Below, piece by piece: positions 9,413 to 20,033 of a DNA stretch of 64,000 nucleotides. Location of the stretch: the NCBI GenBank assembly GCA_963680875.1, contig OY804576.1, positions 79,613,668-79,677,667 on the forward strand, written 5' to 3'. The first letter of the stretch is position 1. Every line of letters begins with the position of its first letter. Source of the DNA: Bathymodiolus brooksi. Taxonomy: Eukaryota > Mollusca > Bivalvia > Mytilida > Modiolidae. Position numbers and translations under genes: made by a program. Below the pieces are notes generated by a model. The model searched no databases, was not told the DNA's origin, and worked only from the letters and a program-made list of their open reading frames with translations.

Positions 9413-9521
9413 AGTAAACACTTCCTAACTATTTTGTTTTCCTATGTTATCAATTGCAATACCAATGATTTCTTCGCAAAAGGATACAGTTACAATTGCT
9501 TTCTACATAGGATAAATATGA

Positions 9522-9745
9522 AAAGTTTAAAGATACCAAACTGGGTAATTAGAAACCTTGGTTAGATGAAAGAACAGACAATACAATGTCAATTAAAGAA
9601 AAAGGACAAAAGACAAAATACTATGCAGAAAACTGAAGATAGAGCGACACAAACCCACTAATAATCGGTCGTGAACTCAAGTTCTCTGGAAGGGTAGCAG
9701 TTCCTTGCTCCACCAGTGGCACCCGTCGTACTACTCTTCTTAAAA
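9522..9745 (-). repeat. PLE-1 tail, 5'-truncated
   Basis: The 3' end of the element lies at the left (AAGTTTAAAGATACCAAAC). The tail then runs through GAACAGACAATACAATG, CAGAAAACTGAAGATAGAGC and GGCACCCGTCGTACTACTC. No reverse transcriptase part remains. Confidence 0.8.
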
Positions 9746-10073
9746 ATAGAATACTAATACAATTGAATGAGTTAGCGGCTACATACACTAATCATTTCTT
9801 TAAAAGTGGTATGGCCAATACGGCGAACAAGTCGTAAGTTAAGTGTTTTTCATGTTTGGATTGAAATGCAATATGCCTACATAAATTGTACGTCTGATAG
9901 GTATATTAGCTTTGGTCAGATTTTTTGTATTGTCCCTCATTTTGTGTCAATTAATATGAAATGAAGAACAGCTAAATATTAGTATTTCTTCTCCTATGGG
10001 AGTTGATGTGAATGTAATATAGTTTGTTAGATATATTTATTATTGAAATTTAGTTTCCTAATAATGTCATTAT

Positions 10074-10384
10074 GATTAAAACTAAGGTTCTCCTCCCCCA
10101 AGCCTAAATGACCATAGACAATTTTGTCTATCTCGTTTAGTTCTATGATTTTCTTGCTTCCAAAAACATTTAGATTATTTTTCTTGCTTTTGATATATCA
10201 GAAACGTGTTGTGGGCACTAAAATAGATATCTATGTGTTTTATTATTATCTATGGGTCGGTACCTCTGCTGTTGGACTATTAGTTCCCGAGGGTTTTATC
10301 CGCCCAACAATCACTGTTTCGGTACTGACATGGTTTATTAGATATATTTATTAATGAAATGTACAGCTCCGAAATAATGAAATT
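10074..10384 (+). repeat. Rep-D monomer
   Basis: It includes AAAACTAAGGTTCTCC, TTTTCTTGCTTCC, TGGGCACTAAAATAGATATC, GGTCGGTACCTCTGCTG, GGACTATTAGTTCCCGAGG and TGACATGGTTTATTAGATAT. It shows the order of blocks in a near-complete unit. Confidence 0.8.
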
Positions 10385-10648
10385 AATTATCATATGCTGC
10401 TTACAATATATTGTTAGATGTTTTGTCGTTTATGTATCGAGGTTTGTATGACATATTATAATATCAGATATTACGGACATTACAGATTTTGTAAAGAATA
10501 TTGTCAACACACTATATGCTCATTCTCTCTTCAGGTTGTCTGGCATAAAGAATCGCTGTTGCCTCTCAACTCATATAATGTAACACTCTCGGCTAAATAT
10601 TCTTCAGTCATATCTTTATATTCTGCAGTCAAAACGGATGTATCAATG
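10385..10648. other. Non-coding interval, nothing recognised
   Basis: AT-rich spacer between inverted Rep-D runs. A frame at 10418-10657 reads as low-complexity translation without a domain. Confidence 0.45.
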
Positions 10649-11800
10649 CAAACGTAGATATCCAATTTAGTGCCCTCATAGTCAAAAGATTGGAAATCTC
10701 ATAGTCAAAAGATTGGAAATCCAAATAATTAAAAAGTTTTTGAGAGAAAGTAAACGAAAGGGCCAAAACATGATAACCAAAATCAAGCCAAGGTTACCTA
10801 TACCCGAACGAGATTGATCTTAGTTTTTTTAAATTAAATTATTTACAAGCTATAAATTTCAAACATAAATATATCTAATAAACCATGCCAGTACCGAAGC
10901 CCTGCATTCTGGGTAGATAATACTTCCGATGACTAAAAGTTCACCAGCAGAGACATCGAGACCTAATTATAGTAATAGAAAAAGTATATATCTAATATAG
11001 TGCGCACGACGTTTTTCTAGAATAACCTTCATCGAGTACGCTCATAGTCAGAAGATTGGAAAACAAAATAATTTAAATGTATATAAATTAATTTGATGTG
11101 TTTAAGAGATATTGATTGGATAAAAAATTGATGTTATTTTCCATAGACAAAATTTTTAACCGGATGTCTCAATTGGGAAAATTTTTAATTTTAATTCTTT
11201 TTAAGCAATTATTATCCGATAAAATATTTTTAGGACAAGACAAAAATTATTTAGGAATTAATTTATAAGGATTGATCGCAATTTTTTGTTTGGCTCATTC
11301 GAAATAAACTCAAAAATGTGGTACACACCCTTGCGTAACCCGCTTCGTGGGTTACACAGTGTGTACCACATTTTTGAGTTTATTTCTTCATAAACCGAAA
11401 AAAAATTGAGATCAACAAGTAAACCAAAGGGCCTAAGCAGAATAGCCATAATTGGCAAGATTACACGTGCACGAGAGAGATTGACCTTTAATTAAATACT
11501 AGTACATCATTTAGCAACTGAAAATTTCTAACATAAATATATCTAATAAACCGTTGTACGCGCGGAAGCACTGATTACTGGGCGAGCGGTACCTTAAGCA
11601 GAACGACCAAGTGGTAGTAATAAAAACGTAGATATCTAATGCAGTGAACACAATGAGTTTCTGGAATCACCTTCATCATGTACTTCCAATGTTGTAAATC
11701 AAATAATTCAAATTTTTTTAGGAGCAAGTTAACTAAAGGGCATACATAAACAGGATAGTCAAAACGGCTATGACTACCAATGGCCGACGGAAATTGAAAA
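10649..11800 (-). repeat. Rep-D tandem run, head to tail, interrupted by a foldback element
   Basis: The landmark GTAGATATCYAATTTAGTG recurs near 10655, 10980 and 11628. Between recurrences come GATTGGAAATCCAAATAA, CAAGCCAAGGTTACC, CATAAATATATCTAATAAAC, and GTACCGAAGC or CGGAAGCACTG. The first spacing is about 330 bp. The second is longer because a foldback (11273-11418) and flanking sequence lie between. The monomer is about 350 bp. Confidence 0.75.
11273..11418. mobile_element. Foldback (hairpin) MITE-like element
   Basis: The perfect 28-bp arms are at 11301-11328 and 11359-11386 (GAAATAAACTCAAAAATGTG and onward). An inner hairpin GTAACCC/GGGTTAC encloses GCTTCGT. Weaker arms extend outward: TTGATCGCAATTTTTT on the left pairs with AAAAATTGAGATCAA on the right. 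The whole may fold into one stem. It is inserted within a Rep-D run. Confidence 0.75.
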
Positions 11801-12220
11801 TATCTTAGCTATATTAAGATAGTATGCTGTGTATATAGGACCTTAATGTAATGATATACATGTATATATAATTAAGGCCAATATCATACCGGACAAATAT
11901 TAAAAAAAATCAATATGGACTTGTTTACTGGCATTCTTTGTTGATTTCTAATTTAGATTTTGTTTCATACTGCATGCTTACATTAATAATAATTAATACA
12001 TAATTATTTTAATTACATAAATCAAATAATACCTCTGGCTAGGCATGTTTGCTACAATTAAATCATCAAGGCTATCCATATTCAATAGTTCCATTTCCGA
12101 TGCCGGGTAACACATCTAGTATCTATTGAAGTACACTTAATATTTGCTCAGATTTATGTCACAGTTTGTCAGATATTGCTTTCATGACATTCCATTGCTA
12201 TGAGTAAACAGTGATAACGG
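11801..12220. other. Non-coding interval, nothing recognised
   Basis: AT-rich with TATATATA patches near 11860. No known family of this window was found. Confidence 0.45.
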
Positions 12221-12605
12221 TCAAATATATAACAATGTTCCAACATTACAAAAAGGAAGCTCCTGTATAATCAGAAGTTGGTTTGTTTTTATGATAAAAT
12301 CTTCGTTGTTGGACCCCGTATCACTTATTTCGTGATATGTTTTTTCACGTGCATTGTCGTAAAGAATTGTACGATGAAGGTCAGAAGATAAGTAAAATAC
12401 TGCGGTGTCATTTATTTTCGTTGGTGCCAATTTTGGAGGATTTGCATTGATTGAGACGTTCGTTGATATCGAATTCACTGTTTTGATACTTGCAAATAAC
12501 CTCGCTTGTTATTTGTTCCTTTTGTACTAAATTTCGTGGTTTGATTGAACCAATGAAAACCACGAAAATTGGTATTAAACGAATGAAAATGAATCCACAG
12601 TACAC
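12221..12605 (-). pseudogene. Possible frameshifted membrane-protein fragment, unrecognised
   Basis: Two overlapping minus-strand frames look unusually protein-like for this region. The first (12605 down to 12408) begins with a hydrophobic stretch FIRLIPIFVVFIGSI that would serve as a signal anchor. The second (12478 down to 12221) continues with a soluble, mixed-composition segment including INDTAVFYLSSDLHRTILYD. They lie in different frames, so a single product would need a frameshift or a tiny intron. No in-frame ATG opens the first. The arrangement resembles a type II membrane protein start, but no family is recognised; it could be a decayed gene piece or chance. Confidence 0.25.
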
Positions 12606-12746
12606 AAAGTTTATATTTAATTAACTCTTCTAGACAGGCAAAGACAAGTCAAGTGTAAAATAAGGGTAATAAGCGAAGGTTGTATTACAATTCAGACAGG
12701 CAAATAAATAACATAGAGAAATAGAAAACGTCAAGAAAAGCATGAA

Positions 12747-13557
12747 GATACCAAAGGTGTAATCAGAAGCCGTAAATCTAAGATACCAAAGGTGTAATCA
12801 GAAGCCGGTAAATCTAAGATACCAAAGGGGTAATCAGAAGCCGTAAACCGAAGACGAACAAACAAGATACCAAAGGTGTAATCAGAAGCCGTAAATCTAA
12901 GATACCAAAGGTGTAATCAGAAGCCGTAAATCTAAGATACCAAAGGTGTAATCAGAAGCTGTAAATTTAAGATACCAAAGGTGTAATCAGAAGCCGTAAA
13001 TCTAAGATACCAAAGGTGTAATCAGAAGCCGTAAATCTAAGATACCAAAGGTGTAATCAGAAGCCGTAGATCTAAGATACCAAAGGTGTAATCAGAAGCC
13101 GTAAATCTAAGATACCAAAGGTGTAATCAGAAGCCGTAAATCGAAGACGAACAGACAAGATACCAAAGCTGTAATCAGAAGCCCTAAATCTAAGATACCA
13201 AAGGTGTAACCAGAAGCTGTAAATCTAAGATACCAAAGGTGTAATCAGAAGCCGTAAATCTAAGATACCAAAGGTGTAATCAGAAGCCCTAAATCTAAGA
13301 TACCAAAGGTGTAATCAGAAGGCGTAAATCTAAGATACCAAAGGTGTAATCAGAAGCTGTAAATCTAAGATACCAAAGGTGTAATCAGAAGCCGTAAATC
13401 TAAGATGCCAAAGGTGTAATCAGAAGCCGTAAATCTAAGATACCAAAGGTGTAATCAGAAGCCGTAAATCTAAGATACCAAAGGTGTAATCAGAAGCCGT
13501 AAATCGAAGACGAACAGACAAGATACCAAAGGTGTAATCAGAAGCCGTAAATCTAAG
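12747..13557 (-). repeat. 35-bp minisatellite, about 23 units, made from the PLE-1 3' end
   Basis: The unit is GATACCAAAGGTGTAATCAG followed by AAGCCGTAAATCTAA. The same words open dispersed PLE-1 tails (GATACCAAAGGGGTAATCAG, then CCGTAAATCGAAG). Longer units that keep GAAGACGAACARACAA occur near 12850, 13145 and 13505. They show the original element sequence and suggest block-wise amplification. Confidence 0.93.
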
Positions 13558-13905
13558 ACGAACAGACAATCCAATTTGCCAAAACGACAAACAATGATCT
13601 ACAAATCACTACACAGAAAACTAAAGATCGAGCAACACATATCCCACCAGGTTGAAGACTGGAAGAAGTGAGTGAACCCAGGTGCTCGCGAATGGTAAGC
13701 AGTTCCTGTTTCCTATAAGTCTACCGCTGTGTTACTTAGATATATATATAGTCACGTCCGGTAATAGTTTTGTCGGTGATAGAGGAAATCTACGTAAAAA
13801 GAAAAAGATACATTGTCATTAGAGATATGGATATTTCATAACCAGATCGTGATGACGACCGAATTTTTTTTATAGCGATGACTTCAACCTTAGAGCAAAG
13901 TTGAC
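13558..13905 (-). mobile_element. PLE-1 tail with decayed reverse transcriptase C-terminus
   Basis: The tail continues directly from the array: GACGAACAGACAATCC, CTACACAGAAAACTAAAG, GATCGAGCAACACAT, GTAAGCAGTTCCTG. Farther right, 13838-13900 in reverse still reads like the PLE end (RLKSSL, then GRHHDLV) with disruptions. The array thus sits at the 3' end of this PLE copy. Confidence 0.6.
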
Positions 13906-15044
13906 CTGAGCATAATATAAAACAGGGACTCTTGGATGCAACTTGATGTATGTTTGTCTGGTCTTTTAATATGTGTTTGAAATAATGAAACAAATTCGTT
14001 CCTTTATCGGTATCAGCGACAAATGTTTTCCATTGTAAACAAACAATACTTGAAGTCATGAGATCAACTTGAAACGAACAGAACAGAAGAGAAACGAATG
14101 TTTCAGTAATAATTAATCAGGTTTTATCTGATTATGTTGACATAAATACAACTGGTTAATTTTAACTATACTTTCCAGAAATTAACTAGTTGATTATTTC
14201 GAAACGTATCTCTTAATTTCATCGAATTTTGCGTCATGAATATCAAAGGTTTTTCTTTGTCAATGGAATTTTAATTAATTAACATCTATACATACATGTA
14301 TACGCGTGTTATTAATGGTTATTGGACATATGTATTGTAATTTTAACTCTCCTGTAATTATATCTGTGTACTGATACGTGAAAATATCATAAAATAGCGT
14401 TATTAGATCTTCATAAGGTGTAATGTTTAACATATCGCTTCCTATTAATTATAGATCTGCTGATCAAATAACGTTACAAAGTGGGAGTTTATTAAATTAT
14501 ATTATTCTAATTAGATAGCTAGTAATTCAGGATTCACCATGGCTTACTTACCCTTAGCGGTAATGATACAATGTAGGCTTAATTCCTCCTCAATAATTCT
14601 CCAATTCCTATAATTCAAATTCAGCATTAAAATTAACATGGAAATAATGAAATAATTTAGGCTAAAGCATGATAATGATATAAAAGTAAAATTTAAGACC
14701 TTTTTTGTTCGACATGAATATTAATTATTTGAAGTAAAAATTGTAGAAAAGATTCAATAAAAAGGGGAATAATTATCCTTGTGAAAACAACCTTCCTATC
14801 AATTTTCCGTATTGTAATATATATAAATTAAATTAGGGTTACGGTTAATTTGATATACTTTTCATGAAGTTGAGAGTTTATTTGAATAGTACGTGTAACA
14901 CATATCACTAGCACTAACTTGTATTTCATTGACGTGAACGTTCATATGATCTTTGTGAGTGGAAGCGAATCTGTACAGGTTGTTTTGTTGTTGTTGTATC
15001 ATTTGTTTATATAAGTATTGCCGTTTGAGATTCAGTTATCAGGA
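13906..15044. other. Non-coding interval, nothing recognised
   Basis: Very AT-rich. A minus-strand frame of 89 codons (14059-13790) overlaps the PLE remnant and shows no domain. Confidence 0.5.
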
Positions 15045-15190
15045 GGGGAGGCTTGGGATCTCATTAACCTGTTAAACCCCGCCACATTTTTGTGCCTGTC
15101 CCAAGCCAGTACCTGGATTTCCACCGTCATATGTTGTGGTCTTTTTGTGTTCAGTTGAGAGGTGATTGTTCGTTTTGTTGATATTGGTGG
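15045..15190. repeat. Possible dispersed transposon fragment
   Basis: GGAGGCTTGGGATCTC, AACCTGTTAAACCCCGCC, and GTGCCTGTCCCAAGCCAG recall a sequence seen in many mollusc genomes (memory, not a search). It contains a short inverted pair GGCTTGGGA/TCCCAAGCC. Confidence 0.3.
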
Positions 15191-15331
15191 AATTGTTGAC
15201 CACCACAGTTTCTCTTCATAATTAATTGAAGATACATACTATATATTATTAATTAACTACTATATTATTGTACTTGATATGATGAAAACTGCCATAATAA
15301 TACAGATAGAACAACTCGGCCAATACAGGAC

Positions 15332-15374
15332 AAAGTCGGCCAATACGGATTATTTTCTGGTATTGACCGACTTT
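15332..15374. repeat. Inverted repeat upstream of the Crypton-like frame
   Basis: AAAGTCGGCCAATAC (15332-15346) pairs with GTATTGACCGACTTT (15360-15374), one mismatch over 15 bp with a 13-bp loop. CGGCCAATA also recurs directly at 15317 and 15379. Confidence 0.65.
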
Positions 15375-15448
15375 GATCCGGCCAATATCGGTGTTCAGGA
15401 ATCTCTCTAGATTTTACATACACATCGAAGATAAACAGAGACGCCCTG

Positions 15449-15456
15449 TGACGTCA
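15449..15456 (+). promoter_or_regulatory. Full palindromic CRE motif TGACGTCA
   Basis: TGACGTCA lies 24 bp before the ATG of the Crypton-like frame. It is a consensus CREB/ATF site by sequence. Whether it drives transcription is unknown. Confidence 0.4.
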
Positions 15457-15480
15457 CTAACTGTCGTCTGATAAGACAAA

Positions 15481-16035
15481 ATGTCAAGAAAACGACAAAA
15501 AATAAACAATACTGAGGAAATGATGGATGCTCTTGTAGAAGATTACTTCCGATACGATGAGCTAGCACAAATGGAAGCAGAAGCTATCCGTCACAACATT
15601 ACCGGATCGGACACTGAAGTTCTCGAGTATAGGGAACTTGACGAGGTGCCTAGGGAGCTTATCTCTATTCTAACATCTGTTCTAACGTAGAAATAGATGA
15701 AAATGGGGAATCAGTGACCAGACCAAACTGATAACCAAGAAGTGGTACAAAGATTCAGAATTTATTCTGATGCAGAAACAGATGCATTCCTGAAAGAAAA
15801 CAAAAACAAGAACACGGGTCAGAAAACCAAAAGTGATATGAAAATAGTTTCGGATTTCTTCAGGTCCGTTGGGGAATTGAGAGACCTAGCTATAATCCTT
15901 TCCTCCGAATTAGACAGTTTGCTAGCCAGATTCTTTTTGGGTGTAAGAAAGAGGGATTTTAGTGAATATGAACCGGATACCTTGTGCAGCATACATAACA
16001 GATACTCCAGAGATGAAAAACTTACTATCAGGTAA
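15481..16035 (+). pseudogene. Broken Crypton-type (tyrosine recombinase/DUF3504-like) frame, N-terminal part only
   Basis: Two frames in the same phase, 15481-15690 and 15742-16035, are separated by three in-frame stops. The first is acidic and starts MSRKRQKINNTEEMMDALVE. The second has the pattern of the N-terminal domain found in Crypton-derived proteins and ZMYM/QRICH1 relatives: FRIYSDAETDAFLKENKN, NKNTGQKTKSDMK, then LARFFLGVRKRDFSEYEPDT. Typical relatives read xVRKKDGSEYEPxSL at this point. The catalytic R..HxxR..Y domain that should follow is absent. The frame ends at CTATCAG then GTAACC, which could also be a splice donor, so an exon of an unseen gene is an alternative. Between the halves, another frame stays open for some codons, as expected after indels. 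A dead element is favoured. Confidence 0.55.
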
Positions 16036-16360
16036 CCAAAAAATTATAATTTACAACAAAAATAATGTATAGTTTATTCATGTCATCAGTCTCATAAATC
16101 ATTCAGTGATTTATTGACCCCATTCCATACCTCTAATTGATTCAAATGATATTTTAAATTCTTCTCATCCAGCATCCACCTTTGGCTTAGGTAGTCCTGC
16201 TGAGTTTCTGATGCAGCTGGGCCTATTCTTATACTTATTTACTGGTACAATAAAAAAATGTGTAAGACATTAGGTCAGCCACTAATTTTGACTGCTGGAT
16301 CCTTGCAAATTCCGCCTCTAATAATATAGTAGTTAATTGATATCATATTACAGTGGGTGG

Positions 16361-16716
16361 GTGATTGTTATTTAACGCTAACTCAACAATTTTTCAGCTA
16401 TATCGTGGCGAGAACAAATTAATTTTCAATAGGATGAAGCTGAGGTCAGCTTTGTACTAGACCAACACGCTTATTTGGATTTTTATAGTCCTAGATCACT
16501 GAAACAACAGTCCTCAGATAGGCATGTCGCCCCACTCGGACACATTATCCTGGTTCCGATCCAGCCAGTATTTGCTCTTTCTCCTTAATGCTGCGTGCTT
16601 AGCGGAGAAGTAACAAATATCAATTTTTAATTATTTGGTTTGACCTGATCGGGGCTCGAACCCATGATCTACCGCACTCGAGGTGAACACGCTAACCATT
16701 ACAACACCGATGCAGT
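16361..16716 (-). repeat. SINE-B, full length
   Basis: It runs from the tail (GTGATTGTTATTTAACGC), through CTTTGTACTAGACCAACACG and CTCGGACACATTATCCTGG, to the head (GGGGCTCGAACCCATGATCT, ACACGCTAACCATTACAACA, CCGATG). The B box is well kept. Confidence 0.9.
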
Positions 16717-17222
16717 TCAATATATTATGCAATACATATCTCACAAAAAGGCTAGAAATAATAAAATTTACAGCAAAAAATAAAGATCTACGCCAACTAA
16801 TAACGTTAAATATCGGTAAACCATCGATGTAGATCACCAATAGAAAAGTTGATGTCATGATTACAATACTATTGCTTAGCTACCTTACCCCTAACCATCA
16901 TCAGTGTGTAATATAATATAAAACAACAAGACTCTATTAACATTGTACTATAGAAGAAACTATTGAACTTTCCTTTCTCAAGTGTACTGCTTTTGTTGCA
17001 TATGTATTACTGTGATACAAAAATGTATTCATAGTGTTTCAATAAAATGAAAAACAAAAACGAAAACTACCACACTGTCGGTACATTTTAAAATTACTAG
17101 AAACAGTTCGACCACGTGACAAGAAGTTTATTGGTATTGTCCATCGTCTTGATACCTTCAAAGAAAGATTCAAGAACAGAACAACATATTTGATGATATA
17201 CACATATTCTTCATCTCAAGAG
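16717..17222. other. Non-coding interval, nothing recognised
   Basis: AT-rich sequence between SINE-B and a PLE-1 tail; no gene signal. Confidence 0.5.
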
Positions 17223-17427
17223 AACACGATGGGAGCTACATGTGGAGCAGGAACTGCTGACCCTCGCAGAACACATGAGTTCAACCCGGTTTTTAGTGGG
17301 GTTCGTGCTACTCGATCTTTAGTTTAATGTGTATGTTTTGTAGATCATTGTTTCTTTTGGCCATTGTGTTGTCTACGTCTTCAGCTTACGGATTCTGATT
17401 ACCCCTTTGGTATCTTCAAACTCTTTT
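17223..17427 (+). repeat. PLE-1 tail, 5'-truncated
   Basis: It contains GTGGAGCAGGAACTGCTGAC, CACATGAGTTCAACCCGG, TTTTGTAGATCATTGTTTC and GGATTCTGATTACCCCTTTG. It ends with the family's 3' terminus GGTATCTTCAAACTCTT. Confidence 0.88.
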
Positions 17428-17696
17428 CAATTGCTTCACCTTGGATAATAAACGAAAGGAGAATCATTTTGCATATTAAATAATATTTCCATTCTCATTG
17501 ATGTTTAATTCATCAAATAAAATATAATGATAAGTATAGCTTAGTCTGTTTGCGTTTCTTACTCCAAAATGTATACTGGGTTATATAAGGAATTGATACC
17601 TTATTATTTACCAGAGTTTATCAAAATAGCTTCACTACTATAGCTCTTTATTCAGTTTAATACCTTTGATATTTTGTGGAATGTAGATATTCCACA

Positions 17697-17753
17697 AATC
17701 CATCTACTGGCTGGGAATCCATCTACTGGCTGGGAATCCATCTACTGGCTGGG
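17697..17753. repeat. 19-bp tandem triplet
   Basis: AATCCATCTACTGGCTGGG occurs three times without a mismatch. It lies at the degraded left edge of the 70-bp array. Confidence 0.95.
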
Positions 17754-17924
17754 ACACTGTTTATATTACGTTTTTGATACTCAAGATAATAATGTAAACT
17801 TTTATTGGCTTATCTTCTTTTTACTAATATTGTGTTTCACGATACGCAAATAATTTCCAAGTGTATAACTCTAGACATTGTGTGTTTATATTGAGTGTTA
17901 CATTTGAGCATACCCCCTATTGGC

Positions 17925-18500
17925 CTAGATACTCTGTGTTAATATTGAGTTTTGCGATACTCAAGATAATACCATTATGTATACCTCTATTTGTTTAGAT
18001 ACTCTGTGTTAATATTGAGTTTTGGGATACTCAAGATAATATCATTATGTATACCTCTATTTGTTTAGATACTCTGTGTTAAAATTGAGTTTTGCGATAC
18101 CCAAGATAATACCATTATGTATACTTCTATTTGCTTAGATACTCTGTGTTAATATTGAGTTTTGCGATACTCAAGATAATATCGATTATGTATACTTCTA
18201 TTTGTTTAGATACTCTGTGTTAATATTGAGTTTTGCGATACTCAAGATAATATCATTATGTATACTTCTATTTGTTTAGATACTCTGTGTTAATATTGAG
18301 TTTTGCGATACTCAAGATAATATCATTATGTATACTTCTATTTGTTTAGATACTCTGTGTTAATATTGAGTTTTGCGCTACTCAAGATAATACCATTATG
18401 TATTCTTCTATTGGACTAGTTACTCTGTGATAGCATTGAGCTTTACGATACACAAGATGATACCAAAGTGTATTCCTCTATTAGAATATATACCTTGTGC
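17925..18500. repeat. 70-bp tandem array, about 8 units with decayed edges
   Basis: The unit contains ACTCTGTGTTAATATTGAGT, TTTGCGATACTCAAGATAAT and ATCATTATGTATACTTCTAT. ACTCTGTGTT recurs at 18001 and 18071, so the period is 70. Units in the middle are close to identical. Diverged copies extend left to about 17740 and right to about 18560, the usual sign of central homogenisation. Confidence 0.93.
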
Positions 18501-18689
18501 TTAGATTGAGCGACACCTTTGTATATCCATCTATTAGCTTGGATACTATTGTATTATATAACCAGATACATCTTGTTGCACGAAAGGATAAAACAATGGA
18601 AAAAATCAAAATCAAAAATATCATTTTGATACTGTTATTCAGCTGGTAATCACCACGACGTCTGAAATGATGCACACTAAATTAGAAAT

Positions 18690-19915
18690 GTACGATTTTT
18701 TAAATTACTATCACTGGGTCAATACCTCTACTGGTTGACTCTTAGTCCCCGATGGCACTGACATGGTTTATTAGAAATATGTTTGAAATTTACACTTCCT
18801 AAATAATGTAATTTATTAAAACTTAGGTCAGTCTTCCTCGGGTATACGTAACCTTTAGTTTACTTGCTCGCAAACACTTTAAGCTATTTGGATTTCCAAT
18901 CTTTGACGATGGACATACCCGATGAAGGTTATCTTTGACGATGGACATACCCGGTGAAGGTTATCTTTGACGATGGACATACCCGATGAAGGTTATCTTT
19001 GACGATGGACATACCCGATGAAGGTTATCTTTGACGATGGACATACCCGATGAAGGTTATCTTTGACGATGGACATACCCGATGAAGGTTATCTTTGACG
19101 ATGGACATACCCGATGAAGGTTATCTTTGACGATGGACATACCCGATGAAGGTTATCTTTGACGATGGACATACCCGATGAAGGTTATCTTTGACGATGG
19201 ACATACCCGATGAAGGTTATCTTTGACGATGGACATACCCGATGAAGGTTATCTTTGACGATGGACATACCCGATGAAGGTTATCTTTGACGATGGACAT
19301 ACCCGATGAAGGTTATCTTTGACGATGGACATACCCGATGAAGGTTATCTTTGACGATGGACATACCCGATGAAGGTTATCTTTGACGATGGACATACCC
19401 GATGAAGGTTATCTTTGACGATGGACATACCCGATGAAGGTTATCTTTGACGATGGACATACCCGATGAAGGTTATCTTTGACGATGGACATACCCGATG
19501 AAGGTTATCTTTGACGATGGACATACCCGATGAAGGTTATCTTTGACGATGGACATACCCGATGAAGGTTATCTTTGACGATGGACATACCCGATGAAGG
19601 TTATCTTTGACGATGGACATACCCGAGGAAGGTTATCTTTGACGATGGACATACCCGAGGAAGGTTATCTTTGACGATGGACATACCCGATGAAGGTTAT
19701 CTTTGACGATGGACATACCCGATGAAGGTTATCTTTGACGATGGACATACCCGATGAAGGTTATCTTTGACGATGGACATACCCGATGAAGGTTATCTTT
19801 GACGATGGACATACCCGAGGAAGGTTATCTTTGACGATGGACATACCCGATGAAGGTTATTGCAGAAACGCGTTATGTGTATACAATTTGATATCTACGT
19901 TTTTATTATACAAAT
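18690..19915 (+). repeat. Rep-D monomer expanded by an internal 32-bp array
   Basis: The left part reads CACTGGGTCAATACCTCTAC, TGACATGGTTTATTAGAAAT, GGTCAGTCTTCCTCGGGTAT and TTTCCAAT. The right part, after the array, resumes with CAGAAACGCGTTATGTGTAT and TTTGATATCTACGTTTTTAT. The array therefore lies inside one Rep-D unit. Confidence 0.85.
18901..19860 (+). repeat. 32-bp minisatellite, 30 units, nearly identical
   Basis: The unit is CTTTGACGATGGACATACCC followed by GATGAAGGTTAT. It matches the Rep-D block CTTTTGACTATGAGCGTACC, TGATGAAGGTTAT. Only a few single-base variants occur (CCGGTGAAGG near 18950; GAGGAAGG in three units near 19625-19815). The homogeneity implies very recent amplification, or collapse or expansion in assembly. 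Confidence 0.96.
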
Positions 19916-19930
19916 GTATAAGTATTTTAT

Positions 19931-20033
19931 TTTGTGTTTTTGTTTTATTTGTCTTCGTCTTGTGTACCTTATGTTGCAGTTTGTCTGGATTGTCCGTTTT
20001 TGATTGCCCCTTCGGTATTTTCTAACGTGTATT
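19931..20033 (+). repeat. PLE-2 tail, 5'-truncated
   Basis: TTTGTGTTTTTG, GTCTTCGTCTTGTGTACC, GTCTGGATTGTCCG and TTTTTGATTGCCCCTTCGG, ending TTTTCTAACGTGTATT, match the 3' end of PLE-2. The GATTGCCCCTTCGGT word parallels GATTACCCCTTTGGT at the end of PLE-1. Confidence 0.8.

Noticed and set aside
13790..14059. 89-codon minus frame as a gene
   Set aside because: Part overlaps the PLE RT remnant in another frame; no domain or start context.
19786..20025. 79-codon frame with KVIFDDGHTRGRLSLTMDIP start
   Set aside because: It begins in the 32-bp array and ends in a PLE-2 tail; chance read-through.
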